Source of the DNA: Brachionus manjavacas
Lineage: Eukaryota > Rotifera > Eurotatoria > Ploima > Brachionidae
Assembly: GCA_019054805.1 (NCBI GenBank)
Contig: JAHQIY010000014.1
Span: forward strand, 2,232,001-2,296,000
Direction of reading: 5' to 3'
Length of the DNA: 64,000 nucleotides
The notes below the pieces were generated by a model. The model did no database searches, was not told where the DNA came from, and was given only the letters and a program-made list of their open reading frames with translations. Shown here in pieces: positions 11,501-21,938 of this stretch (position 1 is its first letter; the number at the start of each line of letters is the position of its first letter). A program made the translations under genes and the position numbers.

Positions 11501-14500
11501 AATGTGAATTTTAAGGTCATAAAAAAAAACCAAATCAAAATTGAAAAAACTAAAAATATTTTATCCAAAACCTAAAATTAATTCTGTTAATTAAATCAGT
11601 TGCTAAATTCAATTTATCGATTGATTCTACCTGCTGCAAATATTTTTTTAAATTTTTAAGTAAAATCAAAAAAAGAAGATTGATGCATTGATCAGATATT
11701 TGCACTGCGTAATATTGTTGAACAGTGTATGTTTTGAATGTAGTGCAACCCTTATTGACAACTTGATCGATTTTAGAAAGGCATTTGATAGTGTTCACAG
11801 AGAAATCTTTGGGCCGTGCTTAGATCGTACGGCATTCCTCAGAAAATCGTAAATATTATAAAGCTTTTTTACAATAAATTTGAGTGCAACTTGAGGATGG
11901 AACCTCTGAATACTTTGAAATTAAAACAGGGATTCGTCAGGGATGCATCCTTTCTCCATTGCTTTTCTTGACCCTCATCGATTATGCAATGAGGAAAACC
12001 ACTGAAAGACAGCGCACTGGCATTTACTGGGGCATGCCTCTGGGTCGAATGGAAAATCTCGAAGACCTTGATTTTGCGGATGATATTGTCTTAATATCAC
12101 ACATGGAGAGCCTCATGAGGGAAAAGACCGAGAAGCTGAGACGCAACACTGGATACGTTGGCCTAGAGATAAACACCGGAAAAACACAAGTTATTTGCAT
12201 AAACAAGAAACTAAATGCACCAATTTCTGTTGGAGACGATAATCTTATATGCGTTGGCAGCTTTACATATCTGGGAAGCGTGATTAGTAAAAATGGTGGC
12301 TCCGAAGAAGATATTCGCAACAGACCGACGAAGAATTTCTTTTTTTTTCTTTAGAACTGCTTTCTTCAAATTAAGGAATATGTGGGAATCGTCACCCCTT
12401 CGACTGAGGACCAAATTACATCTTTATAGTAGTCTTGTCAAATCTGTAGTGCCAAATGGATCTGATTGTTGGAGAATGATTGACAATGATCTTCAAAAGA
12501 TCGAAGTATTCCATTACAAGTGTCAACGAAAAATTTTGAGAATCTTCTAGAGTTGCACCATTTTGGACACCTCAAGGAAAGAGAAATGCTGGAAGACCAA
12601 AGGGAGAACAATTGAAAGAGATCTGAAAGAGATGAAACTCACATGGGGCAAGCAGAAATTGTCACTAAGGATAGGGTAGAATGGAGGGGACGTGTGGACG
12701 CCTTATGCTCCACTGGGAATAGAAGATAGAAGAAGAAGAAGAAAATAGAAGATTATTGATCTAATAATAGTAAAAATTTCAAAAATTTAAATCTACTCAA
12801 TATTCTGCAACATAATTTGTATTTTTTTGAATTTTTTCTACATACTGGAATTAGGTGATATATTAAATGTATCAGTTAACAGAATTTACAGAACTAATTT
12901 TTCGGTTTTTTAGTAAAAATTGTGTAGCTATTTCGTTTTTTCTCTAAAATTCACAATTCCTTAGTCGAAAGATGTTTTAAAGCGTGCATGGAATTTTGCC
13001 CAAACAAATTATACTTGATTTTCAATTTTGGATAATTGACGCGAATTAATCTTAAATTTGAATTGTTTTTTTTAAATTGTTTAAATTTTTCAGTACAGTT
13101 TTTAAAAATATGTCAATTAAAAAAATGAAATTAATTGAAATTTAAATGTCTGGTGTAATTCAGAAATAAATAAATGGAAAATTTTGGTCACAATTATCTG
13201 TAAGATAATGCTCGAAAATTACACAATCAGAAACTGACTAAATTTATCTGAAAACCATAAAAAAAATATAATAAAAATGATTCAAGAAATTTTGATGTCA
13301 TTTTAGTATTTTTTCTCCTATAGATTGATTCATTCTTTTGTGCTATTTTTCAAAAAAGGCAATAATCAATTTTGCTAAAGAGCTTTTATTTCTTAATTTT
13401 TAAATTATCAAAATTCAAATTTAAATCTAATAACTTATATAATTGAACCGATGTCAAAAAGGGTCAATGATGAATAAACAATTGGATTTTTTATTCAAGA
13501 CTGATAAATAGCTTTGTAATGAAGAGATCAATGCTGAATTTTGCAACATTTAAGCAATTATATTATTTTTCTAATAATATTAATCCAAATATAAATTTAA
13601 TATAGATTCAAATTTTATTTTTATAAAATAAAAAAAATTTTCAATCAAATATTCGAATAAAATTTGCTAGTAAAAGAATTAACTAAACATAAAAGAAGAA
13701 AAGCAAAAATTAAACTACAGATTTTGAACAGCATTCTAAAAAATTTAAAAGGCTCAAATAAGGCATAACGCCAGAGAAAATCGCTGACCCATAATAAAAA
13801 TGATGTTTCTTTAGAAATCATGATATCTTTTAAAATAATTTAAAAGTATTTTTTAAGAATTATTTTTGTTTAAAATCTAAATCAAGTTTATGGCTAAATT
13901 TTTTTTCCATAATTGAAGATTCATTGTTTTTGAGTGATGAGAAATAAGACTGTTGAAATTTTTTCTAAGATTTTGTAACTTTTTTTTAATTAGAAATAAA
14001 AATTTTGTAGCAAATTGAAATTAGTGATAAATTAAAATATAAATCTATTTTCAATGTGTTGGTTCAATAAATAGAAAAAAATCTATAAGAAATGTGATCA
14101 TCGACTGCATGTTTTTTTATACCATTTCAATCACATGTATCCTTAAGTACAGATAAAATGAAATTAAAAACGATTATTGTTTTTAAAGATTTTGGTTTCA
14201 GTCAATCCTCCGTATAACGAGACCCTATATAACGAGAAACCCTTTATAACGAGCAACTTGGCTAGAACATATTACGAGCTATAGAAAAAGATATAAAAAT
14301 TAATTCGATATAACGAGTTTCGATATAACGAGCTTATAATGAAAAACCGCTTAATGATTTTCTTAAGAATAAAAACTTTCTATAACGAGCTTGAACAAAA
14401 GAAATTTTTTCACACTTTTTATATAAAAAAAAATAAAAATAAAACAATTAACTTATCTTCATGAATAACTATAAAACACCAGAAAACATTTCCTATCTAA

Positions 14501-17301
14501 TTGTTTATAAAAAATGTCCAATCTTAATCAAAAAATATATCTTTGTTTGAAAAAAAGTTAAACTTTGACAAAAATGCTTATGTTTCAATCGACTCAAATT
14601 TTCCTGCACGCGGCTTATTATCAGATGTTGAGATCATCAGTTCAGTTAACAATACAGCACAAAATGATGACAGTGATTCTGATGTCGAAGAAATCGAAAA
14701 ACCTAAAAAACCTGTTATAAGCTCAAAAGAAGCTATCGATAAAATTAATGATTTAAAAGATTTTTTTTTGAATAAAAACCAAGATTTCTCAAAAATAGTT
14801 GATTTTTTGTTTAATATTGAAAATGCTGTGATTGAAAAATGTAATACCAAACAAACATCTATTAAAGATTTTGTAATAAAACAATAATTTTGTATTTTTT
14901 TTCCTTTTTTATTTATTTTTTTACCAATAAACATTTTGAAAAAAAAAATTTTTTTGCCCATCTTTTTCAATGCAATTTCGATATAACGAGCAACGAAATT
15001 TTCGCCCAACTTGCTCGTTATATCGAGGATTGACTGTAATTAATTATAAATTTAGAAATATTTCTAGTCTGAGAGCTATTTAATTTTTTTAAAAGTCTAG
15101 TCATATGATTTGTAACAACAAAGATATGCTGGATATTTTGAAATTAACAAGGAAAAAATTATCATTTTTTAATATTTTGATTACATAAAAAGTTGAGATA
15201 AGATTCTCATTGAAAACAATAATTGATCTAAAAAAATTGAAAAATATTTTCCTGTCTAATGATCTCATTGTAGTTTTTTGTTTCAAATCTTAAAGATCAA
15301 ACATTTTTTGTTTTTCTTAGAATAAAAGTGAGTGAACTTTCTAAAAGCAGTGATCAATGAGTGAAATCAAGCTATTGAGAAAATTAATAAATTTTAGGAA
15401 AAAATAAATTTCCACATACTTTGTTTAAAATTTTCAAGCACAAAAGAAATGATTTACTCAAGTCCTGATTTGTCATTTTATCACAATAATTGGTAATTGT
15501 CTGAATAATTCGCTTTAGCATCACTGGCAAATGTTCGGTTTGGATTTCATTGTACATATCCTTGAAAAAAATCGAAAATAAATTTCAATAAATTAAAATT
15601 TATTTTTTGAAAACCAAACAATTCACAATCAACAAATTACAATTTTAAACTTACTGAATTAGCCAAGAGTTCAAGAATGAATTCGTACAAATCGCATAGC
15701 TGAGCAGGATTGAGCGTAGAGCTGTGCACATTGTCTGATGTAATTGTGTGAGAAGAGGCCGATTCCAAGCGAGTGCTGCTGGTGAAATTCCTACAAATGG
15801 ACTCAAATTTACTTGCACAAAAGTCCCATATGAAAAAGATCTGAAACGAATGAAACAAGAAATTACAAGTGGCTTTTTTGAGCTCATTGGAGTCTTTTAA
15901 ATTCTGATTTTGCTGCTGTTGCTGCTGCACATGCTGAAAATTGCTTGTGCCCTTTTTAATACTTAGATAACTTTGCACATTTGAGCTAGCCGGTCCATTG
16001 TTTAAATTCAAAAATGAATATTCTTTATAAACATAAAACAACAAATCTAAGAGTATGTCATCAATAATGGCTTGTCCAATGTCTTGACGCTCGACCAGAT
16101 TGGAAATTATTTTTATTAATTTGAGGGTAGTTGCAGCGCTAGGGCTGATCTGGGGATTTTGGCCAGAGTGCGTTATGGTGCCTGCTTGGCTCGCCACCGC
16201 CGGTGTTTCGTCATTAAGCAAGTAGAGTATGGACGATGCTTCTTTTTTGTTCAGCAGCATCTTAATAGATTGAACTAGAATGCTTTTAGAATGCAGTTCA
16301 AAGTAATTTTTGTCATTTTTTTTCGACTCTTCACTGTTCGACCCGTTTCCCATTAGCCAAGAGTAGATTCTCCGGTTGAGTGTCATGTCGCGTCTGAGCA
16401 CCACATGGATGGCCACAGTAATCAATTGTATCTTGTCGCTTCGGGTCACGTTTTTTGTGTTCATTGGCAGACATGTGCAAATTAAGTCAAGTATGCTTCG
16501 TTGGACCAGAGAGTTGGCATCTTGGAGACAGCAGCAAATTGCGTTTGTCATTAGATCAATGGAATTGCCAATAAGATAAAGCTGGTCGTTGGCATTGACC
16601 GATCCGCTTCGTTTTTTCAGCTCGTAATTACTCAGCATAAACTGGATGGCTGGAAACCGGATGTAAGACTCGGAGATGATGGCCGACCAAATGCACGAGT
16701 GAAAATACTTGTCATCAGCTATGTAGTTGTTCATGTTGGTCACGTTAGCTGAGCTATCAGACTGAACCAGACAGATGTTTTTTATAAGGTTGAATGTTCG
16801 CTGATAAAAATCGGAGCCTTCTTCTAGACCGGGGAAAAGGGCGATGAGCAGCCCGGTGAGCCCGGGTCGCAGTGATTTTTTTAAAGGCAAAAAATAGGTC
16901 TCGTACAAGTTTAGCAGAACAGGCTTGACGCTAAGTGCCGCGTTGGCCAGTAACGGGAACAGTCCGCTCGAGTACAAGAACAAGTCTTTGGCCAAGTTTT
17001 CGGCGCCTATGTTCTGAAAGATGCATGTGTAGACCTCCAGCGCTTTTAGATGAACTCCGCTGGGCAATGCTGGATGCAAACACTGCGCCAGTCGTTTGCA
17101 GACATTCACTCTTTTCGGAATGTATTGGTATTTGGGCGATGAGTGAACCACTTTTTTTAGCTTGCCTAGAGACGATATAAGATCAGCCCATTCGGATGAG
17201 GACTCGAAATTTTTGAGACACTTTTCGATCGAGCTCACATAGGCCTTGTATTTGTTGTCCGTGTGGAGAAGAGTCAGCTCTTCCGGGCTAAGTAAACTCA
17301 T
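2511..17301 (-). CDS. DOP1: DOP1/Dopey family protein
   Basis: Homologue of DOP1/Dopey, a very large peripheral protein of the Golgi and endosomes. Family work in yeast and animals shows it binds Mon2 and acts in endosome-Golgi traffic and kinesin-linked organelle movement. Exons read by splice signals and frame are 17301-15655, 15560-15420, 11265-7207, (6814-6795 proposed), 5810-5738, 5462-4850, 4231-4098, 4051-3939, 3883-3672, 3616-3470, 3420-3231 and 3018-2511, giving about 2,618 aa, slightly longer than vertebrate DOP1 (about 2,300-2,500). The N-terminal exon holds the Dopey_N region (SSIEKCLKNFESSSEWADL, LPSGVHLKALEVY). Near the C-terminus KRLAFVIFSSEKDQYQ and LTALWPTIITELV are family hallmarks. 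Exon 3 has a disordered stretch with a His/Gln run and an acidic run (about 9,230-9,780). Coding exons are clearly GC-richer than the introns. Introns carry three transposons. All joins keep frame once the 20-nt exon is included. Confidence 0.95.
5811..7206 (-). other. DOP1 intron interval with a possible 20-nt microexon
   Basis: The large third exon ends in phase 0 at a GTAATT donor (7206-7205), but the next recognisable exon (5810-5738) starts in phase 2. The interval must therefore hold an exon of 3n+2 bases or an unusual junction. A 20-nt exon at 6814-6795, with acceptor CATTAG and donor GTAAAA, restores the frame and encodes LGKNSI plus two bases. The remainder is AT-rich and contains the TIR element at 5955-6506. 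Confidence 0.4.
5955..6506. mobile_element. MITE with about 90-bp TIRs built on AGGTGAACA
   Basis: The ends are GTCTAG and CTAGAC. About 90 bp at each end are reverse complements with few mismatches: CATTAGGTGAACAA, TCACGGTTTAAGTGAACAAA, TCACCTAATTATTT and TGATAGGTGAACA appear in the same order inward from both sides. AGGTGAACA or its complement occurs exactly six times. The TIRs contain smaller inverted repeats, so each arm can fold by itself. There is no coding frame. T-rich flanks hide any target-site duplication. The element lies in a DOP1 intron. Confidence 0.8.
11750..12745 (+). mobile_element. RTE-like LINE remnant in DOP1 intron 2
   Basis: The reading opens with LIDFRKAFDSVHREI, continues as FEIKTGIRQGCILSPLLF, and has the reverse-transcriptase catalytic motif FADDIVLIS at about 12,075-12,100. 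After that come VGLEINTGKTQ and FTYLGSVISKNGGSEEDI, then, after frame breaks, NGSDCWRMIDNDLQKIEVFH and GRTIERDLKEMKLTWG. The order is that of RTE-type non-LTR elements. It ends in a (GAA)n tail at about 12,727-12,745, also common in that group. At least three frameshifts or stops and the missing endonuclease make it dead. It is inserted opposite to DOP1. Confidence 0.85.
14199..15036 (+). mobile_element. Tigger/pogo-like DNA transposon, internally deleted
   Basis: Terminal inverted repeats begin CAGTCAATCCTCCGTATAAC on the left, and on the right the complement is CAGTCAATCCTCGATATAAC. TA follows the right end, as expected for the Tc1/mariner-pogo group; the left flank no longer reads TA. The motif TATAACGAG occurs at 14213, 14228, 14245, 14309, 14324, 14381 and 14982 on this strand and as its complement at 15014. 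The interior keeps only the transposase tail (next entry). It sits in DOP1 intron 2. Confidence 0.85.
14543..14887 (+). pseudogene. Remnant of pogo/Tigger transposase C-terminus
   Basis: A 114-codon frame with acidic stretches (NDDSDSDVEEIEKPKKP), then an SSKEAIDKINDLKDFF helix and the closing motif KQTSIKDFVIKQ. CENP-B/pogo/Tigger transposases end with a KQTSITDFF-like tail after such helices. The DNA-binding and DDE catalytic parts are missing, so it cannot be active. It lies inside matching terminal repeats, which supports the assignment. Confidence 0.75.
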
Positions 17302-18626
17302 TTGAGCACTGTTTTATTTGCTTTTTTTTCTCTTCTATTGATGTGACTAATACGTGAAAAAATTATTTTGGTTTATTTGCAAAGAATTTTTTTTTAAATT
17401 TTATTGAAATTTTGAGTTTTTTTTTTATAATTTAACAAAATAAAAATAATTTATTATAATCTAAATCGTTAAAATGCAACAACAAGACCCTAAAATGCAA
17501 GCAAAATAACTTAGCTCGCTTTGCTAAAAAAATAAAAAATGAGCTTATGTAGAAAGAGAATAATTTCAATTATTTTCAGTTGACAATTTGAGAACATTCG
17601 ATTTTGCTAATTAATCACGGAGATGGTGGTGCAAATTTTTGAAATTTGTGACGAAATTTAGCTCTTAGTTTTAATTAATTAAATAAGTACATTTGCTAGT
17701 GATGCACTCACTGCTTGTCTTGTCAAGAAAAAAGAGCCCAAGGCGCCAAATTTCAATGCATAAAATATATTATCAAACGTTACCTTAAGTTTTTGCACCA
17801 CAAAATTACAAATAAGCAAAAATTCATTTTTAATTGATTAATAATTGTTATTATTTTTTTAGGCCTAAAATTAAAAAAAAAATATTTATTAAATTTAATT
17901 TTATATCAAAATAAACAGGAGCTCTATAAACGAGCGCCTTAGTAACAAAAAAAAAATAAATAAAAATCTTGAATATTGTAATTAAGTCTATTATTAAACA
18001 AAATTTTATTAAATCAATAAAAATTCTCCTTCAATTGATCATTCTTCTTAAATAAAGTTTAATTTAAGTTAAAGAGGAGGTAAATTTGAAAAAAAAACGA
18101 AATTAAGCAGTCAAGAGTTTATAATTTAGAAGAAATAAATATTATCTTTTGGTTACATAACAACATAATTACATTTAAGTATTAAAAGCTCTCTTCCGAA
18201 TGAACAAACCGTAAGACTATTATCTGATATAATACTTTAAAAAAATAATGAAAATGATAGCTTTTCTCTTTTGTTTAGTTCTAAATTTTTTTCCTCAAAA
18301 AGAAATTTATTAAATAGAAAATTTAAATGCATGAAAATAACAACCAATTTAATGATTTCCTCTTCGGGGAACTAAAATTATTTACCAAGTGAATAAATTA
18401 TGAGCCAAGGGATAAATATCAAATTACATTATTCATATCAAGGATGATGATAAAAAAATTATTAATTAATCAAAGTTTTTATTTGTTTATTACTTAATAT
18501 TCATTGACAAATGAAGAAAGATTATGTAATTATCAGTAAATTTCGATGACTTTTTCATATAGAGAAAATAAGAGGAAATGGAATTGAGAACTGGTATGCA
18601 TTTTATTCTACGAAATTTGAATAAGT
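17302..18626. other. Intergenic, DOP1 5' side to receptor 3' end
   Basis: About 1.3 kb of AT-rich DNA. I see no coding frame, no ligand-binding-domain exon for the upstream receptor, and no transposon signature. A TTTATT (AATAAA on the minus strand) at 18602-18607 is a likely poly(A) signal for the receptor gene, 20 nt past its stop. The DOP1 promoter must lie near 17,302-17,700. Confidence 0.6.
18602..18607 (-). terminator. Poly(A) signal AATAAA of the nuclear receptor gene
   Basis: AATAAA on the minus strand, 20 nt past the stop codon. It implies a very short 3' UTR and supports the frame ending at 18627. Confidence 0.5.
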
Positions 18627-19616
18627 CTAAATAGAATTAAAATTAAAATTAGTTAGAGACATGGTATTTTGGCTGTAAATTGGAGCATTAAACGAATACA
18701 CATTGCTACTACCATAAGGATTAAAAAGAAACGAATTGCTTTGGCTTAGACTCAATTGATCTTCACTAGTTGTTGTATAAAAGCTATGCTGATTATTCAT
18801 AAGATAATTAATATTTGTTAGTGTTTGATTGTAAGGTGGATTTTGATAAAAGTATTGATCGGAATTTGTTGTGTCCGAATAGGTGACAGTTATTTGAGGA
18901 ACTGACTCTGTTGAACTGTAAGATGAGATTGATGATGCAGAATTATTGAATTGATTGTCTTGAAAGCTGTATCGAGTTTTTTTGGTGGGATTTTGCTTCG
19001 CTAAGCCTTGAATTGAATCAAATTGATCATCGATTTCTCTTTCTTTCTTTTTTTTAATTATTTCCTGCTTAACTTTATTTGTTGTTCGACCCAACTTTGA
19101 GTTGTCCAAGGACATGCCAGCTTCTAGACACTTTTTAAATCGACAATATCTACAACTTCTGTTAGTCAATTCAAGACAGTTCTGGTTTCCGTTTGATTTA
19201 CATTTAAGAGGATTGTCTGCGTGAACAAGGGCAGATCGACGAAAAAATCCTTTGCATGCCTCACAAGACATGACACCAAAATGGATTCCGGATGGCTGCT
19301 GGCTGCATACAGCACATTTTAGACTCTGAACTAGAGAGTTAATTTCGATTTGAGAGGCTTTTTTGCTCAAGTCCAGACCGACTTGAACACATTTCTTAAA
19401 CCGACAATACTGACAATTGGCCCTGGTCGATTTGGTAATGTTACACTGTTTATTGGCCACACACATGTACTTTCTTTTTTGTTCTTTTTTGCTTCGGATG
19501 AAAAATTTTTTACAAGCTTCGCATACCATAGCTCCATAGTACCAGTTACATGCCTCATCGCCACATACCTTGCACACCGAATCACTATCTTTGGTCGAAT
19601 AGCTTTGAGTTGACAT
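18627..19616 (-). CDS. Nuclear receptor with two DNA-binding domains (2DBD) and no LBD
   Basis: A 329-aa intronless protein with two complete nuclear-receptor zinc modules. DBD1 has Cys15, 18, 32, 35 and Cys52, 58, 68, 71; its P-box region is CEACKK. DBD2 has Cys101, 104, 118, 121 and Cys139, 147, 155, 158, with P-box CEACKG. Both are followed by the usual CRFKKC box. A basic KKKKER stretch near residue 190 may be a nuclear signal. Tandem DBDs with a CEACKK first P-box are known in the invertebrate 2DBD-NR group. Those proteins normally continue into a ligand-binding domain; here the last 130 residues are Ser/Asn/Tyr/Gln-rich, and no LBD helix motif is present in this frame or in the next 1.3 kb. 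It should bind DNA in the nucleus. Whether ligand-free function is real or the gene is truncated cannot be told from sequence. Confidence 0.92.
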   Translation of the reverse strand: MSTQSYSTKDSDSVCKVCGDEACNWYYGAMVCEACKKFFIRSKKEQKRKYMCVANKQCNITKSTRANCQYCRFKKCVQVGLDLSKKASQIEINSLVQSLKCAVCSQQPSGIHFGVMSCEACKGFFRRSALVHADNPLKCKSNGNQNCLELTNRSCRYCRFKKCLEAGMSLDNSKLGRTTNKVKQEIIKKKKEREIDDQFDSIQGLAKQNPTKKTRYSFQDNQFNNSASSISSYSSTESVPQITVTYSDTTNSDQYFYQNPPYNQTLTNINYLMNNQHSFYTTTSEDQLSLSQSNSFLFNPYGSSNVYSFNAPIYSQNTMSLTNFNFNSI

Positions 19617-20021
19617 TTTAAAATTTTTTGATTAATCCAATTGAGCCAGCTTATCATCATTTATATCCTGGTAAATTAGCTAAATTAAATAAATAGCCCG
19701 TCAAAAGATAAATAAGTTAAATTACTTAAATTAAAAAGTTAAAACTTTAACGATCTAATTTAACCACCAAGTTTGTTCACAATTGTCTTGTTCTGATTAA
19801 AAGACACTTTTGATCTCAATTTGTCATTGAGTTAAGTTTGCCACAATCGAATCCGGCAAAAGAACCACCACCAACTAAAAAAAATTTCAAATAATACTTT
19901 ACATTTGTTCAACTTAATTATTCGAACAAAAATAATTTTAAAATTAAAAAATAATATTTTTTTTGAATTCAAAATTTGCAAGATATATATATTTTTTGGG
20001 TATTATTTGGTATTTTTTCAA
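19617..20021. promoter_or_regulatory. Shared divergent promoter interval
   Basis: Only 405 bp separate the start codons of the receptor (minus) and the zinc-ribbon gene (plus), so both promoters must lie here unless distant 5' exons exist. It is AT-rich. I see no convincing TATA box or initiator, so individual sites are not called. Confidence 0.4.
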
Positions 20022-21810
20022 ATGGTTCATAATTGTCCGTTTTGTGAGGCTAAAGTAGAAGCAGACTTCAAATTTTGTGGTGTTTGTGGCAAGCTTTTGA
20101 AAAAAACATGCCAAAGATGTAATATAAAATTTGAGCCAACATTCAACTTCTGCGGTCAGTGTGGAAACGCACTCGAAAAGTCTTCGTTTGATCCAAATTT
20201 TAGATCCCACACAAAAAAAACCCAAGTAATTTAAAGTAATTTTTTTTTGTTGAGTTATTTTTTAATTCTAAATAAAGGATTTAACTGATAAATCAGGAAT
20301 TAAAGTGAAGGTAAGCATTTTGCACGGCCTCGACATGAACACCATAAAACAGGAGCAAGGTGGAGGTTCAAGGAGAATTTATCTCAATCAAACAGATGAT
20401 TTTAATGGAGTTAAAAAAAAAATCACCGAGCTCTATTTTCCGAGTGAGTTTTCATTAAGCTAAATTGTCCAACTAATAATTAGGTATTATTTCTAAGGAA
20501 ATAGCTACACATGCTTGGGTCGGGTCAGAGAATACCAGATCAATATGCTTGACTTTAAAAAACAGCTTTTGAATTACAAAAATTTTAAAAACCTTTCATC
20601 GTATGTGGACACGCATGGTTTAACTCCTCAAGTGAAGCCGATATTTTTTCTTCATCTTTTTAGAAATGAAAACCATCTCAATACGGGTTCTTTAGTGCCC
20701 ATAGCTAGCACCGAAAAAAATCCAAAAGCTGATCATTTAGTGAAAAAAACAATAAAAAAAGAAGATTTGAAGGAAACCAGCAACCAAAGCTCGACAGTAG
20801 CGCTGAGTTGTTCTAAAAACCTTGGTAATGAAAAAAAATTGGTCGAATCCTCTTCATCTTCCTCGTCTGAATCAGAGAACGAGGTCGATAAAAATAACCT
20901 ATCAACTCAAAATGTAGGCTACAAATCTCTTAGACAAATAAATAAATTTCTTAATCCGTCGGAAAATAATCTTGCCAAAAGGCGCATTCATAAAAGAGAT
21001 AGTTCATCCTCGTCAGTCTCTTCATCTTCATCTACTGCGAGCTTTAAAAAAGCGAAAAAATTGGATAAAAAATTAAATAGGAGAATACAGAGCTTAAAAA
21101 AGGAGACTGATCCAGACCACAATACTAAACCACTTTTGCCAACTCCGAATAAAACCCCGAGTTCTAAAGCTAACATATCAGACCAATTTAAAAATAATCA
21201 TAATTCAGCTAGTAATAAAAATCTTGTTATTTTATTAAAAGAAAAAACAAGCCACGAATGTGAAGAAATTGTTATTGATGATGGCGATCAGCAAAAATGT
21301 GACCATTATGTGAGCCAAAAATTTAAAATAATTTTTTTAATAAAAATTTTTTTTTTAGAATAATGTGAAAAACTCCACCAGCTATTCACATAATCGTTAC
21401 TACAATAGCAAATACCATTCTTATTCATCAAATAAAGATAATTATAACTATTCAAGTATGTTTTCTATTGTATTTTCTTCAAAATAAATAAACAAATGAC
21501 CATGGTCAAGTGTAGAGAGACATAATTTTCAATTAATTTTTTCTTTTTCTAATTGATCTTGGTTCTTTAAATTAAACCCCAAGAATAATGTTTTTTAATA
21601 AAGCTAATTACAACCAAAATAGATACTCCTACCGAAATAATTCAGCCTACAGGGGATACAATAATAATCATAACTACTATTATAAGAATAACCAGTATTC
21701 GATTAGTAAATATGGTAATTATGGTAAGCTCGTTGAGTTTATAAATTTAAATATTAAACTTTTTAACATTAGACAACTACAACGAAGACAAATCAAATCC
21801 GTATTCTTAA
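20022..21810 (+). CDS. Unrecognised protein with two N-terminal zinc ribbons
   Basis: Six exons (20022-20225, 20278-20443, 20498-21309, 21359-21455, 21604-21723, 21773-21810) join in frame to 478 aa. Residues 1-50 form two tandem zinc ribbons (CPFCEAKVEADFKFCGVCG and CQRCNIKFEPTFNFCGQCG), eight cysteines spaced CxxC. Residues about 75-180 make a compact mixed segment (VSILHGLDMN, GGGSRRIYLN, GVKKKITELYFP, then YVDTHGL and IFFLHLF) that looks like a folded domain I cannot name. It is followed by a Ser/Lys-rich disordered linker with several Ser runs. The last 85 residues are dominated by Asn, Tyr, Ser and Arg (YNNNHNYYYKNN), the make-up of RNA-binding low-complexity tails. Function is unknown. 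The next gene starts 128 bp downstream on the same strand. Confidence 0.8.
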
Positions 21811-21822
21811 TTTTTTATCCTG

Positions 21823-21828
21823 AATAAA
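21823..21828 (+). terminator. Poly(A) signal AATAAA of the zinc-ribbon gene
   Basis: AATAAA starts 13 nt after the stop codon, implying a very short 3' UTR. The SKI3 start codon follows about 110 bp later. Confidence 0.55.
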
Positions 21829-21938
21829 AAAAATTAAAAATGTTTTTATTTTTTAAATTTATTTGCTTATATTTAAAAAGAAGTTAAAATCTTTGAAAAA
21901 AATATCGAAAAAAAGATTTTATTTTAAAATAAAAAGAA

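Noticed and set aside
19350-19660. Frames overlapping the first DBD of the nuclear receptor on both strands
   Set aside because: The cysteine pattern of the receptor frame is decisive; the others have no motif.
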